From Candidatus Altimarinota bacterium (GTDB lineage Bacteria > Patescibacteriota > Gracilibacteria > BD1-5 > UBA2023): a DNA stretch of 6,812 nt. Positions 1 to 5,578 of this stretch are shown here, piece by piece; position 1 is the first letter of the stretch; each line of letters opens with the position of its first letter. Under the pieces are notes generated by a model. That model ran no database searches and was not told where the DNA came from. It saw nothing but the letters and a program-made list of their open reading frames with translations. Both the position numbers and the translations under genes were made by a program. Location of the stretch: positions 1 through 6,812 of the forward strand of contig CANBWW010000052.1 of NCBI GenBank assembly GCA_947373235.1, given 5' to 3'.

Positions 1-1401
1 TGTCAGGGGCCTCATGTGATCCATACGAACGATATTCCAGAAGACAGCTTCAAACTCGATAAGATCGCGGGTGCTTACTGGCGTGGAGATGCGAAAAACC
101 GCCAACTCACTCGTATCTATGGTCTTGGATTCGATACAAAAACAGAGCTTGATGCCTACCAGATGATGATGGAAGAAGCGAAAAAACGAGATCATCGTAT
201 CCTCGGACGCAAACTCAAGCTCTTTACGGTTTCCGATATGGTTGGTTCTGGACTTCCACTCATCCAACCAAATGGGATGATCATCCGTGAAGCGATCAAG
301 GACTATCTCTGGACACTCCATAGTGATAAGTGATATCTCCGAGTCTGTACTCCGCATCTCGCGAAAGAGGAACTCTATCAGACATCGGGTCATGCAGGAA
401 AGTATCTCGAAGATATGTTCTCAGTGTACGGAGGAACTTCGAAGGAAAATTTCTTCTTGAAGCCGATGAACTGTCCTCATCATATGCAGCTTTTTGCTGA
501 TAATCAGTTCTCATACCGAGATATGCCGATCCGCTATTTTGAACCTGCGACCGTGTATCGGGATGAGAAAACAGGACAACTTTCTGGACTCACTCGTGTT
601 CGCTCGATCACTCAGGATGATGGACACCTTTTCTGTCGCGTGGCACAGATAAAAGAAGAAGTTTCTGTGATCGTCGATGTGATCAAAGAGTTTTATACCA
701 CTTTTGGTCTGATGGATGGATACTGGGTTTCACTTTCAGTGCGTGACCCAGCAACTCCAGAAAAATATCTCGGAGAAAATAACGTCTGGGAAATCGCTGA
801 ATCCTCTCTGGAAGAAGCAGCTATCGCGAATAATCTCAACTACCGTCGTATGGAGTGAGAAGCAGCTTTCTATGGACCAAAACTCGACTTCATGTTCAAG
901 GATGCGATCGGACGTGAGTGGCAACTCGCGACGATCCAGTGTGACTTCAATCAACCAGAAAGATTTGATCTTTCATTTACGAATGAGAAATGAGAACAGG
1001 AACGTCCAGTGGTAATCCATCGTGCGATCTCAGGAAGTCTCGAGCGGTTTATGGGAATCATGATCGAACACTTCGCTGGTGTCTTCCCTCTTTGGCTCGC
1101 TCCAGAACAAGTGCGTATTATCCCTGTTGGTGAAGCATTTTTTCCATATGCAGATGAAGTCTTCCAAACTCTGAAAAAATCGGGACTCCGCGTCAAACTC
1201 GATGACTCGACGGACTCTCTCGGAAAAAAGATCAGAAATGCGGAGACTGATCATACGAATTATATCCTCGTCGTCGGTGAACAAGAAGAAAATAATGGAA
1301 CCCTCGCTGTTCGAAACTATAAGACGAAGTGACAAAGCGTCGAAAAAGTGGAAGAATTCGTGACTCGTATTTCAGAAGAAATCAATAAAAAATCCCTCTA
1401 A
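1..1401 (+). CDS. thrS: Threonine--tRNA ligase, 5'-truncated by the window edge (TGA read as Gly)
   Basis: Attaches threonine to tRNA-Thr in the cytoplasm. The frame is open from base 1, so the N-terminal TGS domain and most of the editing domain lie outside; 466 residues remain. The first visible residues, CQGPH, match the editing-domain motif whose Cys and His bind zinc in bacterial ThrRS. The class II catalytic core follows. Its zinc ligands are visible as C158 (in MNCPHH), H209 (in DDGHLF) and H340 (in VIHRAI). Motif 2 is YRDEKTGQLSGLTRVR and motif 3 is GSLERF at 345-350. The C-terminal anticodon-binding domain starts near WLAPEQVRI. In-frame TGA codons at 331, 856, 991 and 1330 are read as Gly; the first two fall where the family has glycine (GYLRVxTPH and the GEGAFYGPK region). 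The stop is TAA, sitting in the loop of the terminator. Identification is certain; only the upstream part is unseen. Confidence 0.97.
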
Positions 1402-1413
1402 GAGGGATTTTTT
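1387..1413 (+). terminator. Intrinsic terminator of thrS
   Basis: A perfect 12-bp inverted repeat, AAAAAATCCCTC and GAGGGATTTTTT, flanks a 3-nt loop. The loop is exactly the TAA stop codon of thrS (1399-1401), so the last four sense codons form the 5' arm. The 3' arm ends in six T, as expected of a Rho-independent terminator. Confidence 0.9.
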
Positions 1414-1447
1414 AAATCTATATTCTCATTCGTCAATTCCCTTTCCA

Positions 1448-1475
1448 TTGCTGATAACTATTTCTTCCCTATAAT
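1448..1475 (+). promoter_or_regulatory. Predicted sigma70-type promoter of the DUF1761-like gene
   Basis: TTGCTG (1448-1453) and a consensus TATAAT (1470-1475) are separated by 16 bp. A start near 1482 would leave a leader of about 23 nt before the ATG at 1505. That leader has no convincing Shine-Dalgarno sequence. It lies just after the thrS terminator, which supports an independent transcript. Confidence 0.65.
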
Positions 1476-1504
1476 CAGAGAGTTTACCTCTTTATTTTTT
1501 CTCT

Positions 1505-1948
1505 ATGGATTTCTTTTCTCTCATGTTTGCGCCATTTGCTCACTGTGGCATCCTCATCGGTGGAACTGCATTTTTCTTCCTCCTTGGTTGGTTTTGGTAT
1601 AATCCGATGACTCCGATCGGGAAAAAGTGGATGAGTTATTTTCCAGAGATGAAGAACAATAAGATGCCAAAAGCAAGTGATTTTGCTCTTATGCTCGTTC
1701 TTCAGCTTTTTATGTGATTTATCATGACACATACGGTAGTGGCATTTTGGATTTTTGTCACAGAAAATGGTCTTTCGAATACCGTTGCGACGCTTTTCGT
1801 TGTGAAGATGTTTATGGGATTTGTCTTTATAAAAGATCTGGGGCATTGGTTTTTCGAAAAAAGACCATTTCTTCTTCTTTTGATCAGTCTTTTTTACTAT
1901 CTTATCGGGGTTCTTGCTGTCTGCTGACTTTGTACATATTTTCTCTAG
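1505..1948 (+). CDS. DUF1761-like small integral membrane protein (TGA read as Gly)
   Basis: The predicted protein has 147 residues and about four hydrophobic helices (roughly 10-32, 60-84, 92-112 and 119-146). The motif GWFWYNPMTPIGKKWM near residues 28-43 resembles the GxxWYSPxxFGKxWM signature of DUF1761 proteins, whose function is unknown. TGA codons at 1715 (residue 71) and 1925 (residue 141) are read through as Gly inside membrane helices; the frame then closes at TAG (1946-1948). Under the standard code it would be split into two fragments. ATG 1505 is the first start in frame after the predicted promoter; no ribosome-binding site is seen. A terminator follows 14 bp downstream, so it appears to be a single-gene unit. 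The family call rests on one motif plus length and topology, so it is moderately sure. Confidence 0.75.
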
Positions 1949-1961
1949 TTTTCGTCTGATT

Positions 1962-1987
1962 TCCCCTTGCAAAAGGGGATTTTTTTT
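1962..1987 (+). terminator. Intrinsic terminator after the DUF1761-like gene
   Basis: The stem TCCCCTT (1962-1968) pairs with AAGGGGA (1973-1979) around a GCAA loop, which fits the stable GNRA tetraloop type. A run of eight T follows (1980-1987). Confidence 0.85.
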
Positions 1988-2029
1988 ATACTCTCTTTTT
2001 ATCAGTTTTGGTTTTTATTCTCTTTTTTT

Positions 2030-2782
2030 GTGGTCAAAAATTTCTTCTCTTTCCTTGCAAAATTCCTTGCCTTTTTCTTTGCTTGACTCACCTTTGCGAT
2101 TATTATTATTTCTTTTGTAAAACCAGATTGGATTACGGGTGCGATCAAGTGGATTGGTAATCTCATCCATCTGATTGGGAATTGGAATTATCTCGTTGCA
2201 TTTCTTTCGGCATGTGCTGAGTCTTTGCCGATTATCGGAACCGCGGTTCCTGGTATGAATGTGATGATCCTCGTCGGAGGGTTTTGGTGAAAGGAACATT
2301 TTGTATGGACGATCCTTCTCGCGGTTCTCGGAGCGATGATCGGAAACTATATCGGTTACTGGATCGGGAAATACTATGGAAAAGAGCTTATCGCAAAATA
2401 TGGCGATTGGTTTGGTATAGGTACTACCGAAGCAAAAATACTCGAACGACAGATTAAGAAAAATGGATTTTGGTATATCATTCTCGGGAAGTTTCATAAT
2501 CTGACTCGATCGTTTGTTCCATTTATTGCCTGAGGTTCTGGTATGGCTGAGAAAAATTTCTGGCTTTATAATATGATCGGATCGTGTCTCTGGGCTGTGA
2601 GCGTGAACCTTCTGGGTATATTTTTTATCGGAAATTATGAAGCGATCCTTGATAATATCGGGAAAATCATGCTCTGAGTTCTTGTAGTTTTTCTCTGATA
2701 TATGTACTTTTTCCAGAGGGAAAAACTCACTGCTTATATGCGCGAAAAACAAGCCGAAATCGAAGCAAAACAAAAACGATAG
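2030..2782 (+). CDS. DedA family (SNARE-associated/VTT domain) membrane protein (TGA read as Gly)
   Basis: The predicted inner-membrane protein has 250 residues. DedA proteins are needed for envelope homeostasis, and some recycle polyprenyl phosphate or other lipids across the membrane. Family marks are E64-SLPIIGTAVPG-75, with the conserved acidic residue and Pro-Gly of the first re-entrant segment, and GKFHNLTRSFVPFIAGG (153-169) with R160, matching the usual GRFxPxxRxxxPxxAG. Then come M172, F176, N180 and W186 in the common spacing. The C-terminal tail is charged. TGA codons at 2084, 2288, 2531, 2675 and 2696 are read as Gly; that at 2531 supplies the Gly of the conserved AG pair. The start is uncertain. 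GTG 2030 is chosen because no ATG precedes the first helix, and there is no Shine-Dalgarno; a TATTCT at 2016-2021 would make the message leaderless. The next gene, a polyprenyl-phosphate-using transferase, starts 17 bp after this stop, which fits a shared lipid-carrier role (inference). Confidence 0.9.
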
Positions 2783-2799
2783 TTTTTTTCTTTTTATAT

Positions 2800-3921
2800 A
2801 TGTCCTTTCTTCTTCAGACTTTCATTATATTCATAGTTTCTTTTCTCGTCTCTCCATTTTTATTAAAAGGGATTGTGTTTTTATTCCGAAAATGGGGATT
2901 TCTCGATCGTCCGCACCTTTATAAAACAGAAAAATGAAGACCTGCTGCACCCTATGGTGTTGGGATTATTCTTATGATCATGCTTTTGGTTTTTGTTCCA
3001 TTTTTCTATTTGTATTTTGATTTTTCAGAGATTCTCGAGAGGAGGTTTCATATTGTCTTGATTCTTGGAGTTATCTTGGCGAGTGTAAGTTTTCTTGATG
3101 ATATGGACACAATTTGAAAATCTCCCATCAAAATTCCACCTCTTTTCCGGCTTTTGATGCAGATATGCATAGGACTCATTATCGGTCTCACGAGTATAAA
3201 AATCAGTTATGTTTCTGATCTTTTCGGTTGAGTGGTAAATCTAACCGATTATTTTATATCATTTCCATTTGAAGGAAGAGTACTTACATTTTACTATATT
3301 CCGATTTTGTTGACGATATTTTGGTATGCACTTGTATTTAATTCGGTAAATTTTTCTGATGGAGTTCCTGGTTTGACTGGAGGTTATGCACTGATATCAT
3401 TTCTCATACTTGCATGACTCGCGATCAAACTACTTCTCACCGATACCAGCATCGCTGCTCTAGAAAATAGTCGATTTCTCCTGATGATCCTCGCTGTTGT
3501 CATTCCTACGACTTTCTGGTTGACTCGTGCTGATATATCGAGAAAAGTGATTATGTGAGATTCTGGTACAATCATGCTCGCATTTCTGATCGCGACCCTT
3601 GCGATCATTGCTGGAGGAAAAATAGCGACTGCGATGGCGGTTCTCGGCGTGTATCTCATCGATCTGATCTATGTGGTGACGGTGCGTATTCTTCAGGGAA
3701 AAAATCCTCTCAAATGAGAACAGTCGACACATCTGCATTTTCGTCTTATGGAAATAGGATTTTCTCAAAAGCAGATTCGACTTACGATCTATTTTCTCAC
3801 TGCTTTTTTCGGTATCACCGCTATATTTCTGGATACAAAGGGAAAAATATTTCTCTTTATCGTTATATGATTTGTCACTGTTTTCTTGACTCAGATTCTT
3901 ACCATCGTGAAGAAAAAATAG
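2800..3921 (+). CDS. Polyprenyl-phosphate N-acetylhexosamine-1-phosphate transferase, WecA/TagO/MraY superfamily (TGA read as Gly)
   Basis: The predicted 373-residue polytopic protein has about ten membrane helices. This superfamily moves a sugar-1-phosphate from a UDP-sugar to undecaprenyl phosphate, the first membrane step of peptidoglycan, O-antigen or teichoic acid synthesis. Visible motifs are DRPHLYKTEKGRPAAPYGVG near 37-54; the acidic pair D100-D101; N184-SVNFSDG-191 followed by PGLTGG, the NxxNxxDGxxGL signature; MGDSG at 252-256; and HLHFRL at 311-316, the cytoplasmic His motif, in which the second His of the usual HH is Phe. Seven TGA codons (2935, 3115, 3229, 3415, 3556, 3715, 3868) encode Gly, including the first Gly of GDSG. 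The HLHxRL and NxxNxxDG forms look more like WecA/TagO than MraY, but the sugar substrate cannot be told. ATG 2800 lies 17 bp after the DedA stop with no separate terminator, so the two are likely cotranscribed. No Shine-Dalgarno is present. Confidence 0.93.
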
Positions 3922-3930
3922 ATACTATCA

Positions 3931-3964
3931 AAAAATAAATCCCTCAATTGAGGGATTTATTTTT
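3931..3964. terminator. Bidirectional terminator between the glycosyltransferase gene and sodB
   Basis: A perfect 15-bp inverted repeat has arms AAAAATAAATCCCTC and GAGGGATTTATTTTT around an AATT loop. Being palindromic with A-rich and T-rich ends, it can terminate from both sides, which suits the convergent genes. It begins 9 bp after the TAG of the transferase, and its right end overlaps the TAA of sodB (complement of 3963-3965). The core TCCCTC/GAGGGA is the same as in the thrS terminator. Confidence 0.92.
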
Positions 3965-4541
3965 ATTCATAGCGTTCGCTGATTTTTTTCCAGTTGACGA
4001 CTTTCCAGAAGTTTTCCATGTATTTTGCACGAGCATTTCGGTAGTCGATATAGTAGGCATGTTCCCATACATCGCAGGTGAGGAGTGGGAGATCCTCAGT
4101 CGTGAGTGGAGTGAGCGCATTCGAAGTGTTGATAATATCGAGTGAACCATCCGTTTTTTTCACGAGCCAGGTCCATCCTGATCCGAAGTTCGCGAGTGCT
4201 TTTATCGTGAATTCCGCCATAAATGTATCCATATTTCCCCATCTTTTATCGATGGCTTCATAGAGTTCTTTCGATGGTATATGGTTCGCATGAGGGCCAA
4301 GAGAATCGAAATAAAATGTATGATTCCAGATTTGAGCAGCGTTATTGAAAACGGGTCCGAGTGGTGCCTTCCCTATAATTTCTTCGAGAGAAAGATTTTC
4401 ATATTCGCTGGCTGGAACGAGTTTATTGAGATTATCTACATAGGTTTGGTGATGTTTTCCAGAGTGAAACTGTATCGTTTCTTGAGAAATATATGGTTCC
4501 AGTGCATCGTTTGCATATGGAAGTGGAGGAAGTGTGAACAT
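3963..4541 (-). CDS. sodB: Superoxide dismutase, iron type
   Basis: Converts superoxide to oxygen and hydrogen peroxide in the cytoplasm. The 192 residues match the normal bacterial Fe/Mn-SOD length. The N-terminal helical-hairpin domain begins FTLPPLPYANDALEPYIS. The four metal ligands are H26 (in FHSGKHHQTY), H74 (in WNHTF), D157 and H161 (in CDVWEHAYYIDY). Iron preference is suggested by Q70 in NNAAQIWNHTFYF, where Fe enzymes place the active-site Gln; Mn enzymes usually have Gly there. NFGSGWTWLV is the conserved segment at 118-127. Its nine Gly codons are all GGN and none is TGA, so it reads intact under either code. The start is ATG (complement of 4539-4541) with no Shine-Dalgarno and a TATAAT just 8 bases upstream. 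Metal choice is inferred from the motif. Confidence 0.96.
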   Translation of the reverse strand: MFTLPPLPYANDALEPYISQETIQFHSGKHHQTYVDNLNKLVPASEYENLSLEEIIGKAPLGPVFNNAAQIWNHTFYFDSLGPHANHIPSKELYEAIDKRWGNMDTFMAEFTIKALANFGSGWTWLVKKTDGSLDIINTSNALTPLTTEDLPLLTCDVWEHAYYIDYRNARAKYMENFWKVVNWKKISERYE

Positions 4542-4549
4542 ATTTTGTG

Positions 4550-4562
4550 ATTATAAATTATA
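4550..4562 (-). promoter_or_regulatory. Predicted -10 boxes of sodB, leaderless or nearly so
   Basis: On the minus strand two TATAAT hexamers lie one base apart, at 4562-4557 and 4555-4550. The proximal one ends 8 nt before the ATG, so a start at the usual 7 nt would put the 5' end at or within a base of the initiation codon. No good -35 is seen at 16-18 bp from either box. The stretch 4559-4585 also holds an imperfect inverted repeat around CAAAA, which could be an operator. Confidence 0.5.
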
Positions 4563-4646
4563 TCGTACTCAAAAAGTATATCGATCTTCCTAAAAAGGCA
4601 AGAAAACTCATATACTGCGATTATAGACAAAAATTAAAAAAAAGTT

Positions 4647-4674
4647 TTGACAATGAATAATATAAAAATATATT
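4647..4674 (+). promoter_or_regulatory. Promoter of cassette 1, with imperfect dyad symmetry
   Basis: Consensus TTGACA (4647-4652) and TATATT (4669-4674) are spaced by 16 bp. The predicted start, 7 nt on, is 4681, exactly the first base of the conserved hairpin. ATGAATA (4653-4659) is repeated inverted at 4671-4677, and TGAC (4648-4651) is mirrored by GTCA (4681-4684), giving an imperfect dyad centred near 4665. The block TTTTGACAAT is shared with cassette 2. Confidence 0.75.
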
Positions 4675-4680
4675 CATATG

Positions 4681-4709
4681 GTCACTTCAGAAATGGTTCT
4701 GTGGGTGAC
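4681..4709 (+). promoter_or_regulatory. Conserved 5'-end leader hairpin, copy 1
   Basis: GTCAC (4681-4685) pairs with GTGAC (4705-4709), T4686 and T4687 can form wobbles with G4704 and G4703, T4702 is bulged, and CAGAA (4688-4692) pairs with TTCTG (4697-4701) around an ATGG loop. The same fold with the same bulge recurs at 5181-5210. The predicted transcription start coincides with its first base. It lies 11 nt before the Shine-Dalgarno site. I match it to no known riboswitch; it could be a stability element, a protein-binding site or a regulator of initiation. Confidence 0.7.
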
Positions 4710-4720
4710 ATCAAAATCCC

Positions 4721-4728
4721 AAGGAGGG
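4721..4728 (+). promoter_or_regulatory. Strong Shine-Dalgarno site of cassette 1 ORF
   Basis: AAGGAGGG lies 7 nt before ATG 4736, close to a full anti-SD complement. It fixes the start and contrasts with the neighbouring housekeeping genes, none of which has such a site. Confidence 0.85.
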
Positions 4729-4735
4729 AAGAAAC

Positions 4736-5065
4736 ATGCGTCTACGTAATACTCGCCGCTATCCAATTTCTCATCGTACCCGCGTTCAAGTGATTCCAAT
4801 CAAACCTGTTCAACAGATTCCAGTTGATTCACGACCGCGCCAACGTATGGTTTTTGATGATTTTTGTAAAAAACTCATCAAAAACGGAGAACTCGGATAC
4901 GTTGCTTTATCCAAGATACTGCAGCATGCTTACTTCAATGTAAAGCGTCTGAGTCACTTTCTTTACAAAAGAAAAAACGAAAAAGATGAGCCAATTTCAA
5001 CTGCTCTTTGCCCAGATGCTCACGCACTTTGGACAATTAAGAAAAAATCTGCTCTTGCTGCCTAA
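4736..5065 (+). CDS. Small basic protein of unknown function, cassette 1
   Basis: I do not recognise a family. The protein has 109 residues and is strongly basic. An Arg-rich, Pro-rich N-terminal tail (1-37, with RLRNTRR and SRPRQR) is followed by a likely folded helical part beginning VFDDFCKKLIKNGELGY. Residues 54-76 (GYVALSKILQHAYFNVKRLSHFL) have the spacing of a helix-turn-helix, which suggests, without proving, nucleic-acid binding. The C-terminus is Lys/Ala-rich. There is no signal peptide or membrane segment. It has its own promoter, a conserved leader hairpin, a strong Shine-Dalgarno and a terminator. Its two Gly codons are GGA, so it reads the same under the standard code. The V-x-V-I-P motif at 17-21 recurs at 8-12 in the cassette 2 protein; otherwise the two differ. 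It could be an autoregulatory DNA- or RNA-binding protein (inference). Confidence 0.8.
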   Translation: MRLRNTRRYPISHRTRVQVIPIKPVQQIPVDSRPRQRMVFDDFCKKLIKNGELGYVALSKILQHAYFNVKRLSHFLYKRKNEKDEPISTALCPDAHALWTIKKKSALAA

Positions 5066-5073
5066 TTCCTTCC

Positions 5074-5093
5074 TTTCCTATTAAATTAGGAAA
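5074..5093 (+). repeat. Small A/T-rich hairpin before the cassette 1 terminator
   Basis: TTTCCTA (5074-5080) pairs with TAGGAAA (5087-5093) around a 6-nt loop, just after the ORF stop. Cassette 2 has a different small hairpin at the same place. It may protect the 3' end or mean nothing. Confidence 0.4.
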
Positions 5094-5098
5094 ATATT

Positions 5099-5127
5099 AA
5101 AGACCAACCAAGTGTTGGTCTTTTTTT
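5099..5127 (+). terminator. Intrinsic terminator of cassette 1
   Basis: AAAGACCAAC (5099-5108) pairs perfectly with GTTGGTCTTT (5114-5123) around CAAGT, in a T run reaching 5127. The 5' arm is identical to that of the cassette 2 terminator. Confidence 0.92.
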
Positions 5128-5144
5128 ATAAAATAAATAAAACT

Positions 5145-5180
5145 TTTGACAATATATAGAAATTTCTATATATTGTCAAA
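5145..5180 (+). promoter_or_regulatory. Promoter of cassette 2 inside a perfect 36-bp palindrome
   Basis: TTGACA (5146-5151) and TATATT (5169-5174) are separated by 17 bp. The start predicted 7 nt on is 5181, the first base of the leader hairpin. The entire interval 5145-5180 is a perfect palindrome with its centre between 5162 and 5163, so each arm carries the same TTGACA and TATATT in opposite orientation. It could be an operator for a dimeric repressor, a symmetric bidirectional promoter, or a cruciform-forming site. Confidence 0.8.
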
Positions 5181-5210
5181 GTCACTTCAGAAATGGTTTC
5201 TGTGAGTGAC
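5181..5210 (+). promoter_or_regulatory. Conserved 5'-end leader hairpin, copy 2
   Basis: GTCAC pairs with GTGAC (5206-5210), T5186 with A5205, T5187 wobbles with G5204, T5203 is bulged, and CAGAAA (5188-5193) pairs with TTTCTG (5197-5202) around TGG. Compared with copy 1, the T-G wobble has become T-A and the inner stem has gained a pair through one inserted T. The changes preserve pairing, which argues for a functional RNA structure. Confidence 0.72.
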
Positions 5211-5237
5211 AAATAATCCAATCCAGTCTAGTCTAGT

Positions 5238-5244
5238 AAGGAGT
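5238..5244 (+). promoter_or_regulatory. Shine-Dalgarno site of cassette 2 ORF
   Basis: AAGGAGT lies 7 nt before ATG 5252, the same spacing as in cassette 1. Upstream, the leader between hairpin and this site carries a short tandem repeat of GTCTA (5226-5235). Confidence 0.8.
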
Positions 5245-5251
5245 AATTAAG

Positions 5252-5488
5252 ATGGATACTCATAATAATGATGTTGAGGTAATTCCTGTTGTAATTTCAC
5301 GTGCTGAACGTCGTCACTACAGTGAAGCGGCGAAAGCTCGTAAGCCCCATGCTCAATCTGCAAAGGCTTGTTGGCTGAAGCGTACACTACGTCAAGTCAA
5401 GAAGTTGAGTTCATCTCAGCAGCCTGGCAAAGGAAAGAAGCTTCTGCATGAAGCAGGACTTCATCACCTCTCTAATCAATGCTCCTAG
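5252..5488 (+). CDS. Small basic protein of unknown function, cassette 2
   Basis: I do not recognise a family. The protein has 78 residues. A short polar N-terminus (MDTHNNDVEVIPVVIS) leads into a Lys/Arg/Ala-rich stretch, roughly 17-52 (RAERRHYSEAAKAR through WLKRTLRQVKK), which is probably helical and could bind nucleic acid. A Ser/Gln/Gly/Lys linker and a His-containing tail ending NQCS follow. There is no membrane helix or signal peptide. The three Gly codons are GGC and GGA, and there is no TGA. The codon use looks somewhat richer in G and C than the neighbours. It shares the V-x-V-I-P motif, the promoter type, the leader hairpin and the terminator arm with cassette 1, but little protein sequence. 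Clear Shine-Dalgarno and start; TAG stop. A role in binding its own leader or operator is possible but unproven. Confidence 0.75.
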   Translation: MDTHNNDVEVIPVVISRAERRHYSEAAKARKPHAQSAKACWLKRTLRQVKKLSSSQQPGKGKKLLHEAGLHHLSNQCS

Positions 5489-5492
5489 TCTC

Positions 5493-5509
5493 TAGATTGT
5501 GTTGATCTA
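5493..5509 (+). repeat. Small hairpin before the cassette 2 terminator
   Basis: TAGAT (5493-5497) and ATCTA (5505-5509) flank a 7-nt loop, directly before the terminator. It takes the place of the 5074-5093 hairpin in cassette 1, though the sequences differ and the stem is weak. Confidence 0.3.
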
Positions 5510-5534
5510 AAAGACCAACTTCGTGTTGGTTTTT
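5510..5534 (+). terminator. Intrinsic terminator of cassette 2
   Basis: AAAGACCAAC (5510-5519) pairs with GTTGGTTTTT (5525-5534) around TTCGT, with one G-U wobble, and the T run continues to 5537. The 5' arm is identical to that of cassette 1. Confidence 0.9.
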
Positions 5535-5544
5535 TTTCGTATTC

Positions 5545-5572
5545 TTGCCCTCTATGCATTTTTCGATATACT
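5545..5572 (+). promoter_or_regulatory. Predicted promoter of recG, leaderless
   Basis: TTGCCC (5545-5550) and TATACT (5567-5572) are spaced by 16 bp. The expected start, 7 nt on, is 5579, the A of the recG ATG. The gene would thus have no leader, consistent with the lack of a Shine-Dalgarno. Confidence 0.6.
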
Positions 5573-5578
5573 TTTTTC

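Noticed and set aside
331..333. TGA in thrS as a disabling stop or pseudogene mark
   Set aside because: The frame continues with intact ThrRS motifs through four such TGA codons, and the same happens in four other genes. Recoding to Gly explains all of them.
1484..1972. 162-codon open frame on the minus strand
   Set aside because: It covers the DUF1761-like gene antisense and runs into the terminator; the product is Lys/His-rich without recognisable features.
2015..2773. 252-codon open frame on the minus strand
   Set aside because: It is fully antisense to the DedA gene, which has clear family motifs. The translation is Lys/His/Arg-rich and low in complexity, typical of the complement of a hydrophobic gene.
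2773..2793. A-rich/T-rich inverted repeat at the DedA stop as a terminator
   Set aside because: The possible stem is AAAAAC/GTTTTT with essentially no GC content, so it is too weak to call; the following gene starts 17 bp after the stop and is probably cotranscribed.
3555..3938. 127-codon open frame on the plus strand
   Set aside because: It overlaps the transferase in another frame, across its GDSG and HLHFRL motifs, and gives a Ser/Arg/Tyr-rich product with no family marks.
4436..4630. 64-codon minus-strand frame upstream of and overlapping sodB
   Set aside because: It overlaps the sodB promoter and N-terminus in another frame, and has low complexity and no ribosome-binding site.
5145..5180. 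Palindrome as a CRISPR repeat or IS inverted end
   Set aside because: There is only one perfect copy, with no spacers, transposase or target duplication, and it coincides exactly with promoter elements.
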